A stretch of DNA of 57,509 bases. It comes from VRUE01 sp036524775 (GTDB lineage: Bacteria > Actinomycetota > Thermoleophilia > Solirubrobacterales > 70-9). Both the position numbers and the translations under genes were made by a program. The notes under the pieces were generated by a model. That model was not told the origin of the DNA. It searched no databases and saw only the letters and a program-made list of their open reading frames with translations. Position 1 is the stretch's first letter, and each line of letters begins with the position of its first letter. Below are positions 1 through 8,208 of the stretch, in pieces. The stretch lies in assembly GCA_036524775.1 (NCBI GenBank), contig DATDBO010000002.1, forward strand, positions 1 through 57,509, given 5' to 3'.

Positions 1-42
1 GAGCATATCACTCAGTTTGCTATCTAATTTGTCCTCTACCGC

Positions 43-48
43 TATACT
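43..48 (+). promoter_or_regulatory. Putative -10 box (leaderless promoter)
   Basis: TATACT lies 7 nt before the ATG at 56. With normal -10 to start-site spacing the transcript would begin at or next to that ATG, giving a leaderless mRNA. No convincing -35 or Shine-Dalgarno is seen. Confidence 0.4.
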
Positions 49-55
49 TGGTCCG

Positions 56-277
56 ATGGTTGCCTCTCCCAGGCATAAGACGTCGTTCGAGATCGACACC
101 GCCAAGGTCGACGCGGCGAAGGAGATCCTCGGCACCAGGACGCTGACCGACACGGTGGACGCCGCCCTGTCGGAGGTCGTCAGATCGCGCCAGCGGCGCC
201 AGCTCGTCGAGCTGCTCTTCCGGCCGGGGGCGCTGGAGCTCGACGATCCGGAGACGATGGCCGACGCCTGGCGCTAG
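56..277 (+). CDS. VapB-like antitoxin (RHH-type)
   Basis: A 73-aa protein, probably the antitoxin of a type II toxin-antitoxin pair that binds its own promoter and neutralises the PIN ribonuclease encoded 12 bp downstream. The N-terminal half (KTSFEID..KVDAAKEILGTRTLTDTVDAAL) has the strand-then-two-helices pattern of ribbon-helix-helix VapB proteins, and the acidic C-terminus (LDDPETMADAWR) suits toxin binding. The ATG at 56 is preferred over an upstream in-frame start at 17 because a -10 box sits just before it. The family call rests on pattern and on the neighbouring gene. Confidence 0.75.
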   Translation: MVASPRHKTSFEIDTAKVDAAKEILGTRTLTDTVDAALSEVVRSRQRRQLVELLFRPGALELDDPETMADAWR

Positions 278-289
278 CGGGGTCCCGCG

Positions 290-706
290 GTGCCCACCTT
301 CCTTGCCGACAAGAGCGCCTTGACCCGGCGTGAGACACGACCCGAGGTACGCGACCTGTTGGAACCGCTGCTGGTCGCGGGAGAGATCGCGACTTGCGGC
401 ATGGTCGACTTGGAGCTGCTCTACAGCGCTCGGGACCGGCCGACCTACCGTGCTCTCGTCGAGGCGTTGCGCGGGATGCCGAGGGTGCCTCTCGAGGAGG
501 CCGCGGTAACCCGCGCCCTCGAAGTGCAGGCCATGCTCGCCGAGCGCTCCCAGCACCGCGCCGTGCCGCTCCCCGACCTACTGGTGGCCGCCTGCGCAGA
601 GCGTGCCGGCTTGGCCGTCCTCCACTACGACGCCGACTTCGAGCGAATCGCCGAGCTCACCGGCCAGCACACCCAATGGATCGTCCCGCGCGGCAGCGTC
701 TCGTAG
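290..706 (+). CDS. PIN-domain toxin (VapC family)
   Basis: A 138-aa PIN-domain ribonuclease starting at GTG. PIN toxins cleave RNA with Mg2+ held by conserved acidic residues; visible candidates are D7 (FLADKSA), E42 (DLELL) and the DADFERIA motif near the C-terminus. The length is normal for VapC. It follows the RHH antitoxin by 12 bp and is surely co-transcribed with it. Its 3' end lies 1 bp from the end of a second, convergent VapC gene. Confidence 0.85.
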   Translation: MPTFLADKSALTRRETRPEVRDLLEPLLVAGEIATCGMVDLELLYSARDRPTYRALVEALRGMPRVPLEEAAVTRALEVQAMLAERSQHRAVPLPDLLVAACAERAGLAVLHYDADFERIAELTGQHTQWIVPRGSVS

Positions 707-707
707 G

Positions 708-1085
708 TCATTCCCAGATCACGGTCACGTCGTAGTCGTCGAATGCCGGGTCCGCGGTGACGACCGGCAGTCGCTCCAACTGGGCCTGCGCGATCAGCAG
801 CCGGTCGAAGGGATCGCCGTGGTGATGCGGCAGGGAACGCACATGCCAAGCATGCTCAGGTGCGATCGGTAGCAGCTCGAAGCCGATCTCCTCGATTCGC
901 TCGGGCAGATCCTGAGGCGCGTCGAGCTTGCCCAGGGCAAGCTTGATCGCGATCTCCCAGACGCTCGCCATGCTGACCATGGCCTCTGCGGCCTCGAGTC
1001 GGGTTCGCATCGCCCCCGAGATTCGCCGACGATCGCCGAGCGCGAACCAAAGCAAAACATGGCTATCGACCAGCAGACGAGCCAA
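708..1085 (-). CDS. PIN-domain toxin (VapC, Sll0205-like)
   Basis: A 125-aa PIN-domain toxin opening with LLVDSHVLLW, the first acidic motif of the Sll0205-like PIN subfamily. WEIAIK supplies the second acidic residue, and HGDPFDRLLIAQA near residue 90 the third and fourth. It is a complete domain of usual length and a probable RNase. It starts 3 bp after the Phd-type antitoxin gene, forming a standard antitoxin-first operon, and converges on the other VapC gene. The subfamily differs from the toxin at 290-706, so this is not a local duplication. Confidence 0.88.
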   Translation of the reverse strand: MARLLVDSHVLLWFALGDRRRISGAMRTRLEAAEAMVSMASVWEIAIKLALGKLDAPQDLPERIEEIGFELLPIAPEHAWHVRSLPHHHGDPFDRLLIAQAQLERLPVVTADPAFDDYDVTVIWE

Positions 1086-1088
1086 CGA

Positions 1089-1322
1089 TCACTTTTCGTA
1101 CTCGGCGAATTCCTCCAGCGGCTCGTCGAAGCCCTCGCGAATGCGGATTTCGCCCTTCATCGAGCCGAACCCGTGCACCCCGCCGCGCTTCGCCTTCAAC
1201 GGTCCGAGCTGTGCGACTGGCTCGCGGCCGCGGCGCACGACGATCTCCTCGCCTTCTTCCGCTCGGCGAACGAGCTTGGAAAACTGCGTCTTCGCCTCAT
1301 GGATGTTGACGCTTGTCGCCAC
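1089..1322 (-). CDS. Phd/YefM-type antitoxin
   Basis: A 77-aa antitoxin. The N-terminus (TSVNIHEAKTQFSKLVRRAEEGEEIVVRRGREPVAQL) is the classic Phd/YefM fold: a short strand, a helix with the AKTxF/L motif, then a turn with a GRxPVA-like sequence. The C-terminal tail (MKGEIRIREGFDEPLEEF) resembles the toxin-binding extension of Phd proteins partnered with PIN toxins. It precedes the VapC gene by 3 bp. Autoregulation by binding its own promoter is expected from the family but no operator was identified. Confidence 0.88.
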   Translation of the reverse strand: MATSVNIHEAKTQFSKLVRRAEEGEEIVVRRGREPVAQLGPLKAKRGGVHGFGSMKGEIRIREGFDEPLEEFAEYEK

Positions 1323-1359
1323 GGCGGCGAGGATAGCAAGGTTAGTCCACTTGGTCCAG

Positions 1360-2802
1360 TTACTCCAGGTTGACCATCACGTGCTTGATCTCGGTGTAGT
1401 CCTCGAGGGCGTAGATGGAGAGGTCCTTGCCGTAGCCGGATTGCTTGTAGCCGCCGTGGGGCATCTCGGAGACGAGCGGGATGTGGTCGTTGATCCAGAC
1501 GCAGCCGAAGCGCAGGGCGTTGGCGACGCGCATCGCGCGGCCCACGTCGCGGGTCCACACGGATGAGGCGAGGCCGTAGCGGGTGCCGTTCGCCCACTCG
1601 ATCGCCTTCTGCTCGTCGTCGAACGGCTGCACGGTGATCACCGGGCCGAAGATCTCGTCCTGGACCATCTCGTCGCCCTGCTCGAGGCCGGCGACGACGG
1701 CGGGCTCGAGAAAGTAGCCGGGCAGGTCGGGCTGCGAGCCGCCGGTGACGACCTCGGCGTTGCCGGGCTTGCGCTCGAGGAAGCCCTCGACCCGCTCGCG
1801 CTGTCGCTGGGAGTTGAGCGGGCCGAGGGTGGTGTCGGCGGATCGGGTGTCGCCGAGTACGAGTCCTTTCGCTTCGCCGACCAAGCCGTTGACGACGTCG
1901 TCGTAGACGCCCTTGGCGGCGAGCACGCGGGTTGCCGCGGTGCAGTCCTGGCCGGCGTTGTAGTAACCGGTTCCCGCGATCGTCTCCAGCGCGGTCTCCA
2001 TATCCACGTCGTCGAAGACGATCACCGGCGCCTTGCCGCCCAGCTCGAGGTGGACGCGCTTGAGCGTGTCGGCAGCTGCCTTGGCGATCCACTTGCCGGT
2101 CGGCGGCGAGCCGGTCAGGCAGATCATCTCGACGTCGGGATGGGTGACCAGCTCGGCCCCGGTCGGCTCGCCGTGGCCGCCGATCGCGTTGAACACGCCC
2201 GGCGGCAGCAGCTCGGCGCACCACTCGGCGAAGAGCAGCGTGCTCAGCGGCGTCGTCTCGGCCGGCTTCAGCACGACCGTGTTGCCCGCGCCGAGCGCCG
2301 GGCCGATCTTCCAGATCGCCATCATCAGCGGGTAGTTCCAGGGGGTGATCTGGCCGACGACGCCATGCGGCTCGCGGCGGATGAAGGAGGTGTGGCCCTC
2401 CATGTACTCGCCCGCAGCGCGGCCCTCCAGGCAGCGCGCCGCGCCGGCGAAGAAGCGCAGCTGGTCGGCCATCACCGGGATTTCGTCCTCGATCACCGCG
2501 GCGCGCGGCTTGCCCGCGTCGGCGGCTTCGAGGTCGGCGATCTCTTCGCCGCGTTCCTCGATCAGGTCGGCCATCCGCAAGAGCGCCCGTGCCCGTTCGC
2601 CCGGCGGCGTCGCCGCCCAGCCCTCGAAGGCGCCCTTGGCCGCCGCGACCGCGGCGTCGACGTCGGCCTTGGTCGAGAGCGGCGCTTCGGCGATCGCCTC
2701 GCCGGTCGCCGGGTCGATCACGTCCTCCATCCCCCCCTCGGCCGGCTCGACCGGCTTGCCGCCGATGAAGTTCCTCAACTTCGTCTTCGTCGCCGCTGCC
2801 AT
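1360..2802 (-). CDS. patD: Aminoaldehyde dehydrogenase (PatD/YdcW-like)
   Basis: A 480-aa NAD(P)-dependent aldehyde dehydrogenase, probably oxidising 4-aminobutyraldehyde to GABA or 3-aminopropanal to beta-alanine in the cytoplasm. Asn156 (PWNYP), general base Glu253 (LELGGK) and nucleophile Cys287 (NAGQDCTAA) are present. The C-terminal run with SEMPHGG and SGYGKDLS matches gamma-aminobutyraldehyde dehydrogenases more closely than betaine-aldehyde dehydrogenases. It is the last gene of the aminotransferase-pucR-ald operon, 2 bp after ald, next to the Pot transporter genes. The exact aminoaldehyde substrate is inference. Confidence 0.85.
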   Translation of the reverse strand: MAAATKTKLRNFIGGKPVEPAEGGMEDVIDPATGEAIAEAPLSTKADVDAAVAAAKGAFEGWAATPPGERARALLRMADLIEERGEEIADLEAADAGKPRAAVIEDEIPVMADQLRFFAGAARCLEGRAAGEYMEGHTSFIRREPHGVVGQITPWNYPLMMAIWKIGPALGAGNTVVLKPAETTPLSTLLFAEWCAELLPPGVFNAIGGHGEPTGAELVTHPDVEMICLTGSPPTGKWIAKAAADTLKRVHLELGGKAPVIVFDDVDMETALETIAGTGYYNAGQDCTAATRVLAAKGVYDDVVNGLVGEAKGLVLGDTRSADTTLGPLNSQRQRERVEGFLERKPGNAEVVTGGSQPDLPGYFLEPAVVAGLEQGDEMVQDEIFGPVITVQPFDDEQKAIEWANGTRYGLASSVWTRDVGRAMRVANALRFGCVWINDHIPLVSEMPHGGYKQSGYGKDLSIYALEDYTEIKHVMVNLE

Positions 2803-2804
2803 CC

Positions 2805-3944
2805 TCAGCGCACCTCCGCTCTCTCTTCGATTTCAAGTGCTTTCTCGATCGGCACGCCGCTCATCCCGACCGCCTCGGCAACCGCCGGGTGGGTCACCCG
2901 GCCGTTCGCCACGTTGACCCCCGGCCGCAGCCCGGGGTCGCGCCGGATCGCCCCCTCGACACCCTGGTCGGCGAGCGCGATCGCGTAGGGCAGGGTCGCG
3001 TTGGTCAGCGCCTGAGTCGCGGTGATCGGGACCGCGCCGGGCATGTTGGTGACGCAGTAGTGGATGACCCCGTCGACCTCGAAGGTCGGGTCGTGGTGGG
3101 TGGTCGGGCGCGAGGTCTCGAAGCAGCCGCCCTGGTCGATCGCGACGTCGACCAGCACCGCGCCCGACTTCATCAGCGCCAGCTGCTCGCGCCGCACTAC
3201 ATAAGGGGCGCGGGCGCCGTGGACGAGGACGGCGCCGACCACGAGGTCGACCCGCGGCAGCATCTCCTCCACCGCCAGCGTGGTCGAGTAGACGGTCGAG
3301 CAGGCGCCCGCGAAGGCGACGTCGAGCTCGCGCAGGCGGTCGACCGACTTGTCGTAGACGAAGACGTCGGCCCCCATCCCGATCGCGACAAAGGCGGCGT
3401 TCATGCCGACCACGCCGCCGCCGATCACCATCACGTTGGCCGCCGCGACGCCGGGCACCCCGCCGAGCAGGATCCCGCGCCCGCCGAGAGGCTTCTCCAG
3501 CATGAAGGCGCCTGCCTGGGTGGCGATCTTGCCGGCGATCTCGCTCATCGGCGCCAGCAGCGGCAGCCGGCCGCGCGCGTCCTCGACCGTCTCGTAGGCG
3601 ACGCAGGTCGCGCCGGACTCGCAGAGGCCACGGGTCTGCTCGGGGTCCGGCGCGAGGTGCAGGTAGGCGAAGAGCAGCTGGCCGCGCCGCAGCATCTCGA
3701 TCTCGCTCGGCTGCGGCTCCTTCACCTTCAGCACCATCCCCGCCTCGGCGAAGACGGTCGCCGCGTCGGGGACGATGCGGGCTCCTTGCGACTCGAAGTC
3801 CTCGTCGGCGATCGCGCTGCCCTCCCCCGCGCCCGCCTCGATCAGCACCAGGTGGCCGTGCTCGACCATCTCGCGCACGCCCGCCGGGGTGATCGCGACC
3901 CGGTACTCGTCGGGCTTGATCTCCCTGGGGACGCCGACGATCAT
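2805..3944 (-). CDS. ald: Alanine dehydrogenase
   Basis: A 379-aa NAD-dependent alanine dehydrogenase converting L-alanine to pyruvate and ammonia, reversibly. The N-terminus MIVGVPREIK is diagnostic. Lys75 (VKEP) and His96 (YLHLAPD) fall exactly at the substrate-binding and catalytic positions of known Ald enzymes, and a Rossmann motif (VMVIGGGVVGMNAA) sits near residue 175. Length is typical. In this operon it may return alanine made by a pyruvate-dependent aminotransferase to pyruvate, which would drive amine catabolism. It is 34 bp downstream of pucR and 2 bp upstream of patD. Confidence 0.95.
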   Translation of the reverse strand: MIVGVPREIKPDEYRVAITPAGVREMVEHGHLVLIEAGAGEGSAIADEDFESQGARIVPDAATVFAEAGMVLKVKEPQPSEIEMLRRGQLLFAYLHLAPDPEQTRGLCESGATCVAYETVEDARGRLPLLAPMSEIAGKIATQAGAFMLEKPLGGRGILLGGVPGVAAANVMVIGGGVVGMNAAFVAIGMGADVFVYDKSVDRLRELDVAFAGACSTVYSTTLAVEEMLPRVDLVVGAVLVHGARAPYVVRREQLALMKSGAVLVDVAIDQGGCFETSRPTTHHDPTFEVDGVIHYCVTNMPGAVPITATQALTNATLPYAIALADQGVEGAIRRDPGLRPGVNVANGRVTHPAVAEAVGMSGVPIEKALEIEERAEVR

Positions 3945-3978
3945 CGCCCGCTCCGCCCCGCGTGGCGGCGCGTGCCCC

Positions 3979-5541
3979 TCACGTCCCGACCAGCTCCCTC
4001 GCCCGCAGCGCCAGCCAGAACTCGATCCGGTCGTGGGCGCGCGAGAGGTCGCGCCCGGTCAGTTCCTCGACCTTGCGCATCCGGTAGCGCAGCGTGTGGC
4101 GGTGGCAGTAGACCTCGCGCGCGGCGCGCTCCCACTGGCCGTTCTGCTCGATGAAGGCCTCGAGCGAGCGCAGCAGCTCGCCGCCGTACTCCGCGTCGCC
4201 GGACTCGATCGGGCCGAGCACGCTGTCGCAGTAGAGCTTCAGCGCCTCGTCGTCCTGGATCGAGAGCAGCAGGGTGAAGGCGCCGAGGTCGCGCCAGGAG
4301 GCGACGTCGGGTTCGCTGCCGTTTTCGGTGAACGCGGTCGCCTCGAGCGCGCAGCGCGCCTCGTGGAAGGAGTGGCGCAGGTCCTCGGGCGGGGCGGGGC
4401 GGCTCGCCGCGGCGCGCACCGAGCCGCGATCCTTGATCAGCGCTTTGCGCGCTTCGGAGGCGAGGTCGACCGGGTCGCGGTCGGCGGCGTCGACGACGGC
4501 GCAGAGCAGCTCGCGGGTGCCGCTCGAGTGCGGGGCGACGACGGCCGGGCAGGCGTCGGCGGCGAGCGCTCGCTCCAGCGCCGGCTCCGCCGCGGCCGGG
4601 TCGTCGAGGTCGAAGACGAGCACCGCCGCTTCGTCGCCGATGCCGAAGGGCTCGAGCCGGCGGCGCAGCTCGGAGGGATCCAGTCGGCCTCCGAGCGCGC
4701 CGGCCAGCACATCCCCCGCCAAGCGCCGCTCGGTCTCACGCGCGACTCGTCGCCGCATCAGCTCCAGCGCGACGACGGCGACGGCCTGCTGCAGGATCAG
4801 CCGCTCGAAGTCGCCGAGGCCGCCCGAGTCGCGCACCATCACGACCCAGGCCTGAGGCGGGCCGCCACCCGGCGAGATCACCGGGTGGGCTAGAGCCCGG
4901 CCCGCCACAGAGGGATGCGTCGGCACGAAGGGGTGGCCGTCGGCGATGTGGGAAAGCGCTTCCTCGCGGATCGCGTTGACCGCCTCGCTGGAGAGCTGGC
5001 GTCGAAAGCCGCGCCCGGCGATGCGCTCGCCACGGTTGTTGAGGATCGCCACGGTGCCGCCGACCGCGGAGGCGATCGTCGCGACGATCTCCTCCAGGCC
5101 GCGCTCTTCGAGGACCAGCCGCTCGAGCCGCCGCTGCACGGCGATGCCGCGCTGCAGCACCTCGTACTGCTCGTTGACGAGCTTGGCGAAGGCCTTCTCG
5201 GTGATCGCGATGAAGGGCGTCGAGTAGGGCACCTCGAAGAGCGGGAAGTCGCGTTTCTTCGCCTCCTCGACCAGCGCTTTCGGCATTTTCTTGTGGTTGA
5301 AGCCGGTGCCGAAGCCGAGCCCGGCGAGGTTGTGCTCGGCGAGCAGGCGGACGAAGGCGCGCTGCTTGGCGGCGGTGTCGAGCGGGATGCCGGTGGTCAG
5401 CATCAGCTCGCCGCCGGAGAGCCACGGCGTCGGATCCTCCAGCTCGGAGATGTGGATCCAGCGCAGCGGCGCCTCGGCCGAGCCGGCGCCGGTGGCGAGC
5501 TCGAGGCCGACCTCGTCGAGCAGGCTCTGCACGGTCAGCAT
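3979..5541 (-). CDS. PucR-family transcriptional regulator
   Basis: A 520-aa regulator. The N-terminal ~120 residues form a PucR ligand-sensing domain (starting LTVQSLLDEVGLEL, with WISGGELMLTTG-type sequence around residue 30), followed by a central GGDEF/GAF-like region. A C-terminal HTH of PucR type (RAAREVYCHRHTLRYRMRKVEELTGRD) lies near residue 480. The ATG at 5541 is where similarity begins, and the frame stays open well upstream only as antisense noise. It starts 8 bp after the aminotransferase gene. Family members sense amine or nitrogen catabolites, so it probably controls this operon and perhaps the divergent pot operon. Confidence 0.9.
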   Translation of the reverse strand: MLTVQSLLDEVGLELATGAGSAEAPLRWIHISELEDPTPWLSGGELMLTTGIPLDTAAKQRAFVRLLAEHNLAGLGFGTGFNHKKMPKALVEEAKKRDFPLFEVPYSTPFIAITEKAFAKLVNEQYEVLQRGIAVQRRLERLVLEERGLEEIVATIASAVGGTVAILNNRGERIAGRGFRRQLSSEAVNAIREEALSHIADGHPFVPTHPSVAGRALAHPVISPGGGPPQAWVVMVRDSGGLGDFERLILQQAVAVVALELMRRRVARETERRLAGDVLAGALGGRLDPSELRRRLEPFGIGDEAAVLVFDLDDPAAAEPALERALAADACPAVVAPHSSGTRELLCAVVDAADRDPVDLASEARKALIKDRGSVRAAASRPAPPEDLRHSFHEARCALEATAFTENGSEPDVASWRDLGAFTLLLSIQDDEALKLYCDSVLGPIESGDAEYGGELLRSLEAFIEQNGQWERAAREVYCHRHTLRYRMRKVEELTGRDLSRAHDRIEFWLALRARELVGT

Positions 5542-5549
5542 CGCGCCGC

Positions 5550-6935
5550 CTATCTCCGGACGCGCTCCCAGGCGTCCGTCAGTACCCCCCGCAACACGTC
5601 GTGGATTTCTTCGAACTGCTCGGTGTCGGAGATCAGCGGCGGCGCCAGCTGGATCACCGGGTCGCCGCGGTCGTCGGCACGGCAGATCAGCCCCCGCTTG
5701 TAGAGCTCGCCGGAGAGGTAGCCGCGCAGCAGATCCTCGGCTTCGTCCTCGTCGAAGCTCTCCTTGGTCTCCTTGTCCTTGACCAGCTCGATCGCCTGGA
5801 AGAAGCCCGCGCCGCGCACGTCGCCGACGATCGGCAGGTCGTGCAGGGTCTCCAGCATCGCGCGCAGCTCGCCCTCCTTGGCGAGCACGTGGCCGCAGAG
5901 GTCCTCGCGCTCGTAGAGGTCGAGGTTGGCCGTCGCCACCGCGGCGGCCACCGGGTGCCCGGCGAAGGTGAAGCCGTGGGCGAAGGAGGCGTCGCCCTGC
6001 ATGAAGGGCTCGGCGACGCGGTCGGCGGCGATCATCGCGCCCATCGGCGCGTAGGCCGAGGTCAACGCCTTGGCGAGCGTGACGATGTCGGGCTGGTAGC
6101 CGAACCGTTCGCAGCCGAACATGTGGCCGAGCCGACCGAAGGCGCAGATCACCTCGTCGGAGATCATCAGCACGTCGTGGCGGTCGCAGATCTCGCGCAC
6201 CCGCTGGAAGTAGCCCTCGGGCGGGACGAAGCAGCCGCCGGCGTTCTGCACCGGCTCGAGGATCACCGCGGCGACCGTCTCCGGGCCCTCGAAGACGATC
6301 CGCTCCTCGATCGCGTCCGCCGCCCAGAGCGGGTGGCGGTCCTGCGGCCAGCGGTAGAGGTTGGTGTTGGGGACGTGGCAGCCGCCCGGCGTGAGCGGCT
6401 CGAAGGGGGTGCGCAGCTCGGTGATCCCGGTGGCGGAGAGGGCGCCGAGCGAGGTGCCGTGGTAAGCGATCTCGCGCGCGATCACTTTGTGCTTCTGGCC
6501 TTTGCCGAGGGCGCGGTGGTAGTTGCGGGCCAGCTTCAGCGCCGACTCGACCGCCTCCGAGCCACCCGAGGTGAAGAAGACGCGGTTGAGTTCGCCGGGA
6601 GCGAGCGAGGCGAGGCGGGCGGCCAGCTCGATCGCGCCGGGGTGGGCGTAGCTCCACAGGGTGTAGAAGTCGAGCTGCTCGACCTGGCGGGCGGCGGCCT
6701 CGCCAAGCTCGGTGCGACCATGGCCGGCGTTGACGCAGAAGAGCGCGGAGAGGCCGTCGAGGTAGCGGTTGCCGTGGTCGTCGTAGACGTAGCAGCCCTC
6801 GCCGCGAACGATGATCGGGATCTCGTGGTCGGGCCCGTAGGAGCCCATTCGCGAGAAGTGGAGCCAGAGGTGTCGCATCGCCAGCTGCTGCAGTCCGGCG
6901 TCGACTTTCGGAGTCGACTGCGAGGCGATGGCCAT
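5550..6935 (-). CDS. Class III omega-aminotransferase
   Basis: A 461-aa PLP-dependent class III aminotransferase. It shows the acceptor-side sequence YVYDDHGNRYLDGLSALFCV, the cofactor-contact motif SDEVICAFGR and the PLP lysine in TLAKALTS. It most resembles putrescine:pyruvate (SpuC) and beta-alanine:pyruvate transaminases. Either role fits a polyamine operon and would generate alanine for Ald. The ATG at 6935 is chosen over upstream starts because GAGGAG lies about 7 nt before it. It is the first gene of the leftward operon, divergent from potA. The substrate cannot be fixed from sequence alone. Confidence 0.85.
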   Translation of the reverse strand: MAIASQSTPKVDAGLQQLAMRHLWLHFSRMGSYGPDHEIPIIVRGEGCYVYDDHGNRYLDGLSALFCVNAGHGRTELGEAAARQVEQLDFYTLWSYAHPGAIELAARLASLAPGELNRVFFTSGGSEAVESALKLARNYHRALGKGQKHKVIAREIAYHGTSLGALSATGITELRTPFEPLTPGGCHVPNTNLYRWPQDRHPLWAADAIEERIVFEGPETVAAVILEPVQNAGGCFVPPEGYFQRVREICDRHDVLMISDEVICAFGRLGHMFGCERFGYQPDIVTLAKALTSAYAPMGAMIAADRVAEPFMQGDASFAHGFTFAGHPVAAAVATANLDLYEREDLCGHVLAKEGELRAMLETLHDLPIVGDVRGAGFFQAIELVKDKETKESFDEDEAEDLLRGYLSGELYKRGLICRADDRGDPVIQLAPPLISDTEQFEEIHDVLRGVLTDAWERVRR

Positions 6936-7119
6936 GTGGGTTTGCTCCTCTCGTCCTACGACGTTCTGGACAAAGCTAGCTCGGTTTACCCACGCATGCA
7001 AGTGTTCGTTGGGTCAAGCCAGAGCGAGATGCTTGTACAAATCGTATAAGGCACCCCATGCCCTTTTGGACAGGCCCCCCCTTGGATTGAGCGCCAATAC
7101 GCCGTACCGTCGTACTGCG
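6936..7119. promoter_or_regulatory. Divergent promoter region between catabolic and pot operons
   Basis: These 184 bp separate the leftward aminotransferase operon from rightward potA and are visibly richer in A/T than the genes. They contain the palindrome TTGTACAA (7033-7040) followed by TATAAG, a plausible rightward -10. TGGACA occurs twice (within CTGGACAAAG near 6967 and TTTTGGACAGG near 7066). These could be binding sites for the PucR regulator, but no consensus is known to me. Confidence 0.45.
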
Positions 7120-8208
7120 ATGAACAGCGAGATACCGAGCGTCGAGCTGCGCGCGGTGAGCAAGCGCTTCGGCGACCTGACCGCCGTCGACGAGGTCAGC
7201 CTCGACTTGGCCGGCGGCGAGTTCTTCACCCTGCTCGGCCCGAGCGGCTGCGGCAAGACGACGACGCTGCGGATGGTCGCCGGCTTCGAGCGGCCCGACG
7301 CGGGCGAGATCCGGATCGAGGGCACCGACGTGGCGGGCCTGCCCCCGCACCGCCGCCCGACCAACACCGTCTTCCAGAGCTATGCGCTCTTCCCCCACCT
7401 GAGCGTGCGCGACAACGTCGCCTTCGGCCTGAAGCGCAAGAAGGTCGCGAAGGAGGAGATCGGCCGGCGGGTCGAGGCCGAGCTGGAGCGGGTCGGGCTC
7501 AGTGCCGAGGCCGGCCGGCGCCCCGCGCAGCTCTCCGGCGGCCAGCAGCAGCGGGTCGCACTGGCGCGGGCGCTGGTCAACCTGCCCAAGGTGCTGCTGC
7601 TCGACGAGCCGCTCGGCGCGCTCGACCTGAAGCTGCGCAAGGAACTCCAGGTCGAGCTGAAGCGGATCCAGCGCGAGGTCGGGATCACCTTCGTCTACGT
7701 CACCCACGACCAGGAGGAGGCGCTGACGATGAGCGACCGGATCGCGGTGATGAACCGCGGCCGGGTCGAGCAGGTGGCAAGTCCCGAGGAGGTCTACGAG
7801 CGCCCGGCGACGACCTTCGTCGCCGGCTTCATCGGCGTCTCGAACCTGATGCCGGTGGGCGATGGTCGCTACGCGGTCGTGCGGCCCGAGAAGCTGCGGG
7901 TCGAAACGCTCGAGGCGGGCGTCTCCGGGGACGGGAACAGCGGCGGCGCGGCGATATCGAACGGCGAGACGCGGGTCGAGGGCGTCGTCGAGAGCTCGCT
8001 CTACCTCGGCACCTCGACCCAGATCGCGGTCGACCTCGGCCAGGGGGTGCGGATGACCGCGCTCGTCCCCAACGCCGACGAGGAGCAACGGCAGCGGTTG
8101 CCGGGAGGTGGCGCCCGGGTAGCCCTCAGCTGGGAGCCCGAGCACATGCACTTGGTGCGCGAAAGCTTGCAACGAGAGAGAGAAGGTGGGTCGGATGGAG
8201 AGTCGTAA
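7120..8208 (+). CDS. potA: Spermidine/putrescine ABC transporter ATPase
   Basis: A 362-aa ATP-binding subunit of a polyamine importer. Walker A (GPSGCGKTT, residues 40-48), the Q-loop (FQSYALFPH), the signature LSGGQ (138-142), Walker B (LLLDEP, 159-164) and the H-loop (VTHDQEEA) are all intact. A C-terminal TOBE-type regulatory domain follows, including FIGVSNLMP. The ATG at 7120 starts the conserved protein; earlier in-frame codons are untranslated leader. It is the first gene of the potADBC-mmsA operon. Polyamine specificity rests on the adjacent PotD-like binding protein and catabolic genes. Confidence 0.92.
   Translation: MNSEIPSVELRAVSKRFGDLTAVDEVSLDLAGGEFFTLLGPSGCGKTTTLRMVAGFERPDAGEIRIEGTDVAGLPPHRRPTNTVFQSYALFPHLSVRDNVAFGLKRKKVAKEEIGRRVEAELERVGLSAEAGRRPAQLSGGQQQRVALARALVNLPKVLLLDEPLGALDLKLRKELQVELKRIQREVGITFVYVTHDQEEALTMSDRIAVMNRGRVEQVASPEEVYERPATTFVAGFIGVSNLMPVGDGRYAVVRPEKLRVETLEAGVSGDGNSGGAAISNGETRVEGVVESSLYLGTSTQIAVDLGQGVRMTALVPNADEEQRQRLPGGGARVALSWEPEHMHLVRESLQREREGGSDGES

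Noticed and set aside
1196..2836. 546-aa open frame on the minus strand overlapping patD
   Set aside because: Arg/Gly-rich low-complexity translation in another frame of an obvious aldehyde dehydrogenase; an artefact of high GC.
2050..4154. Plus-strand open frames across ald/patD
   Set aside because: Asp/Arg/Gly/His-rich mirror translations of the real minus-strand genes.
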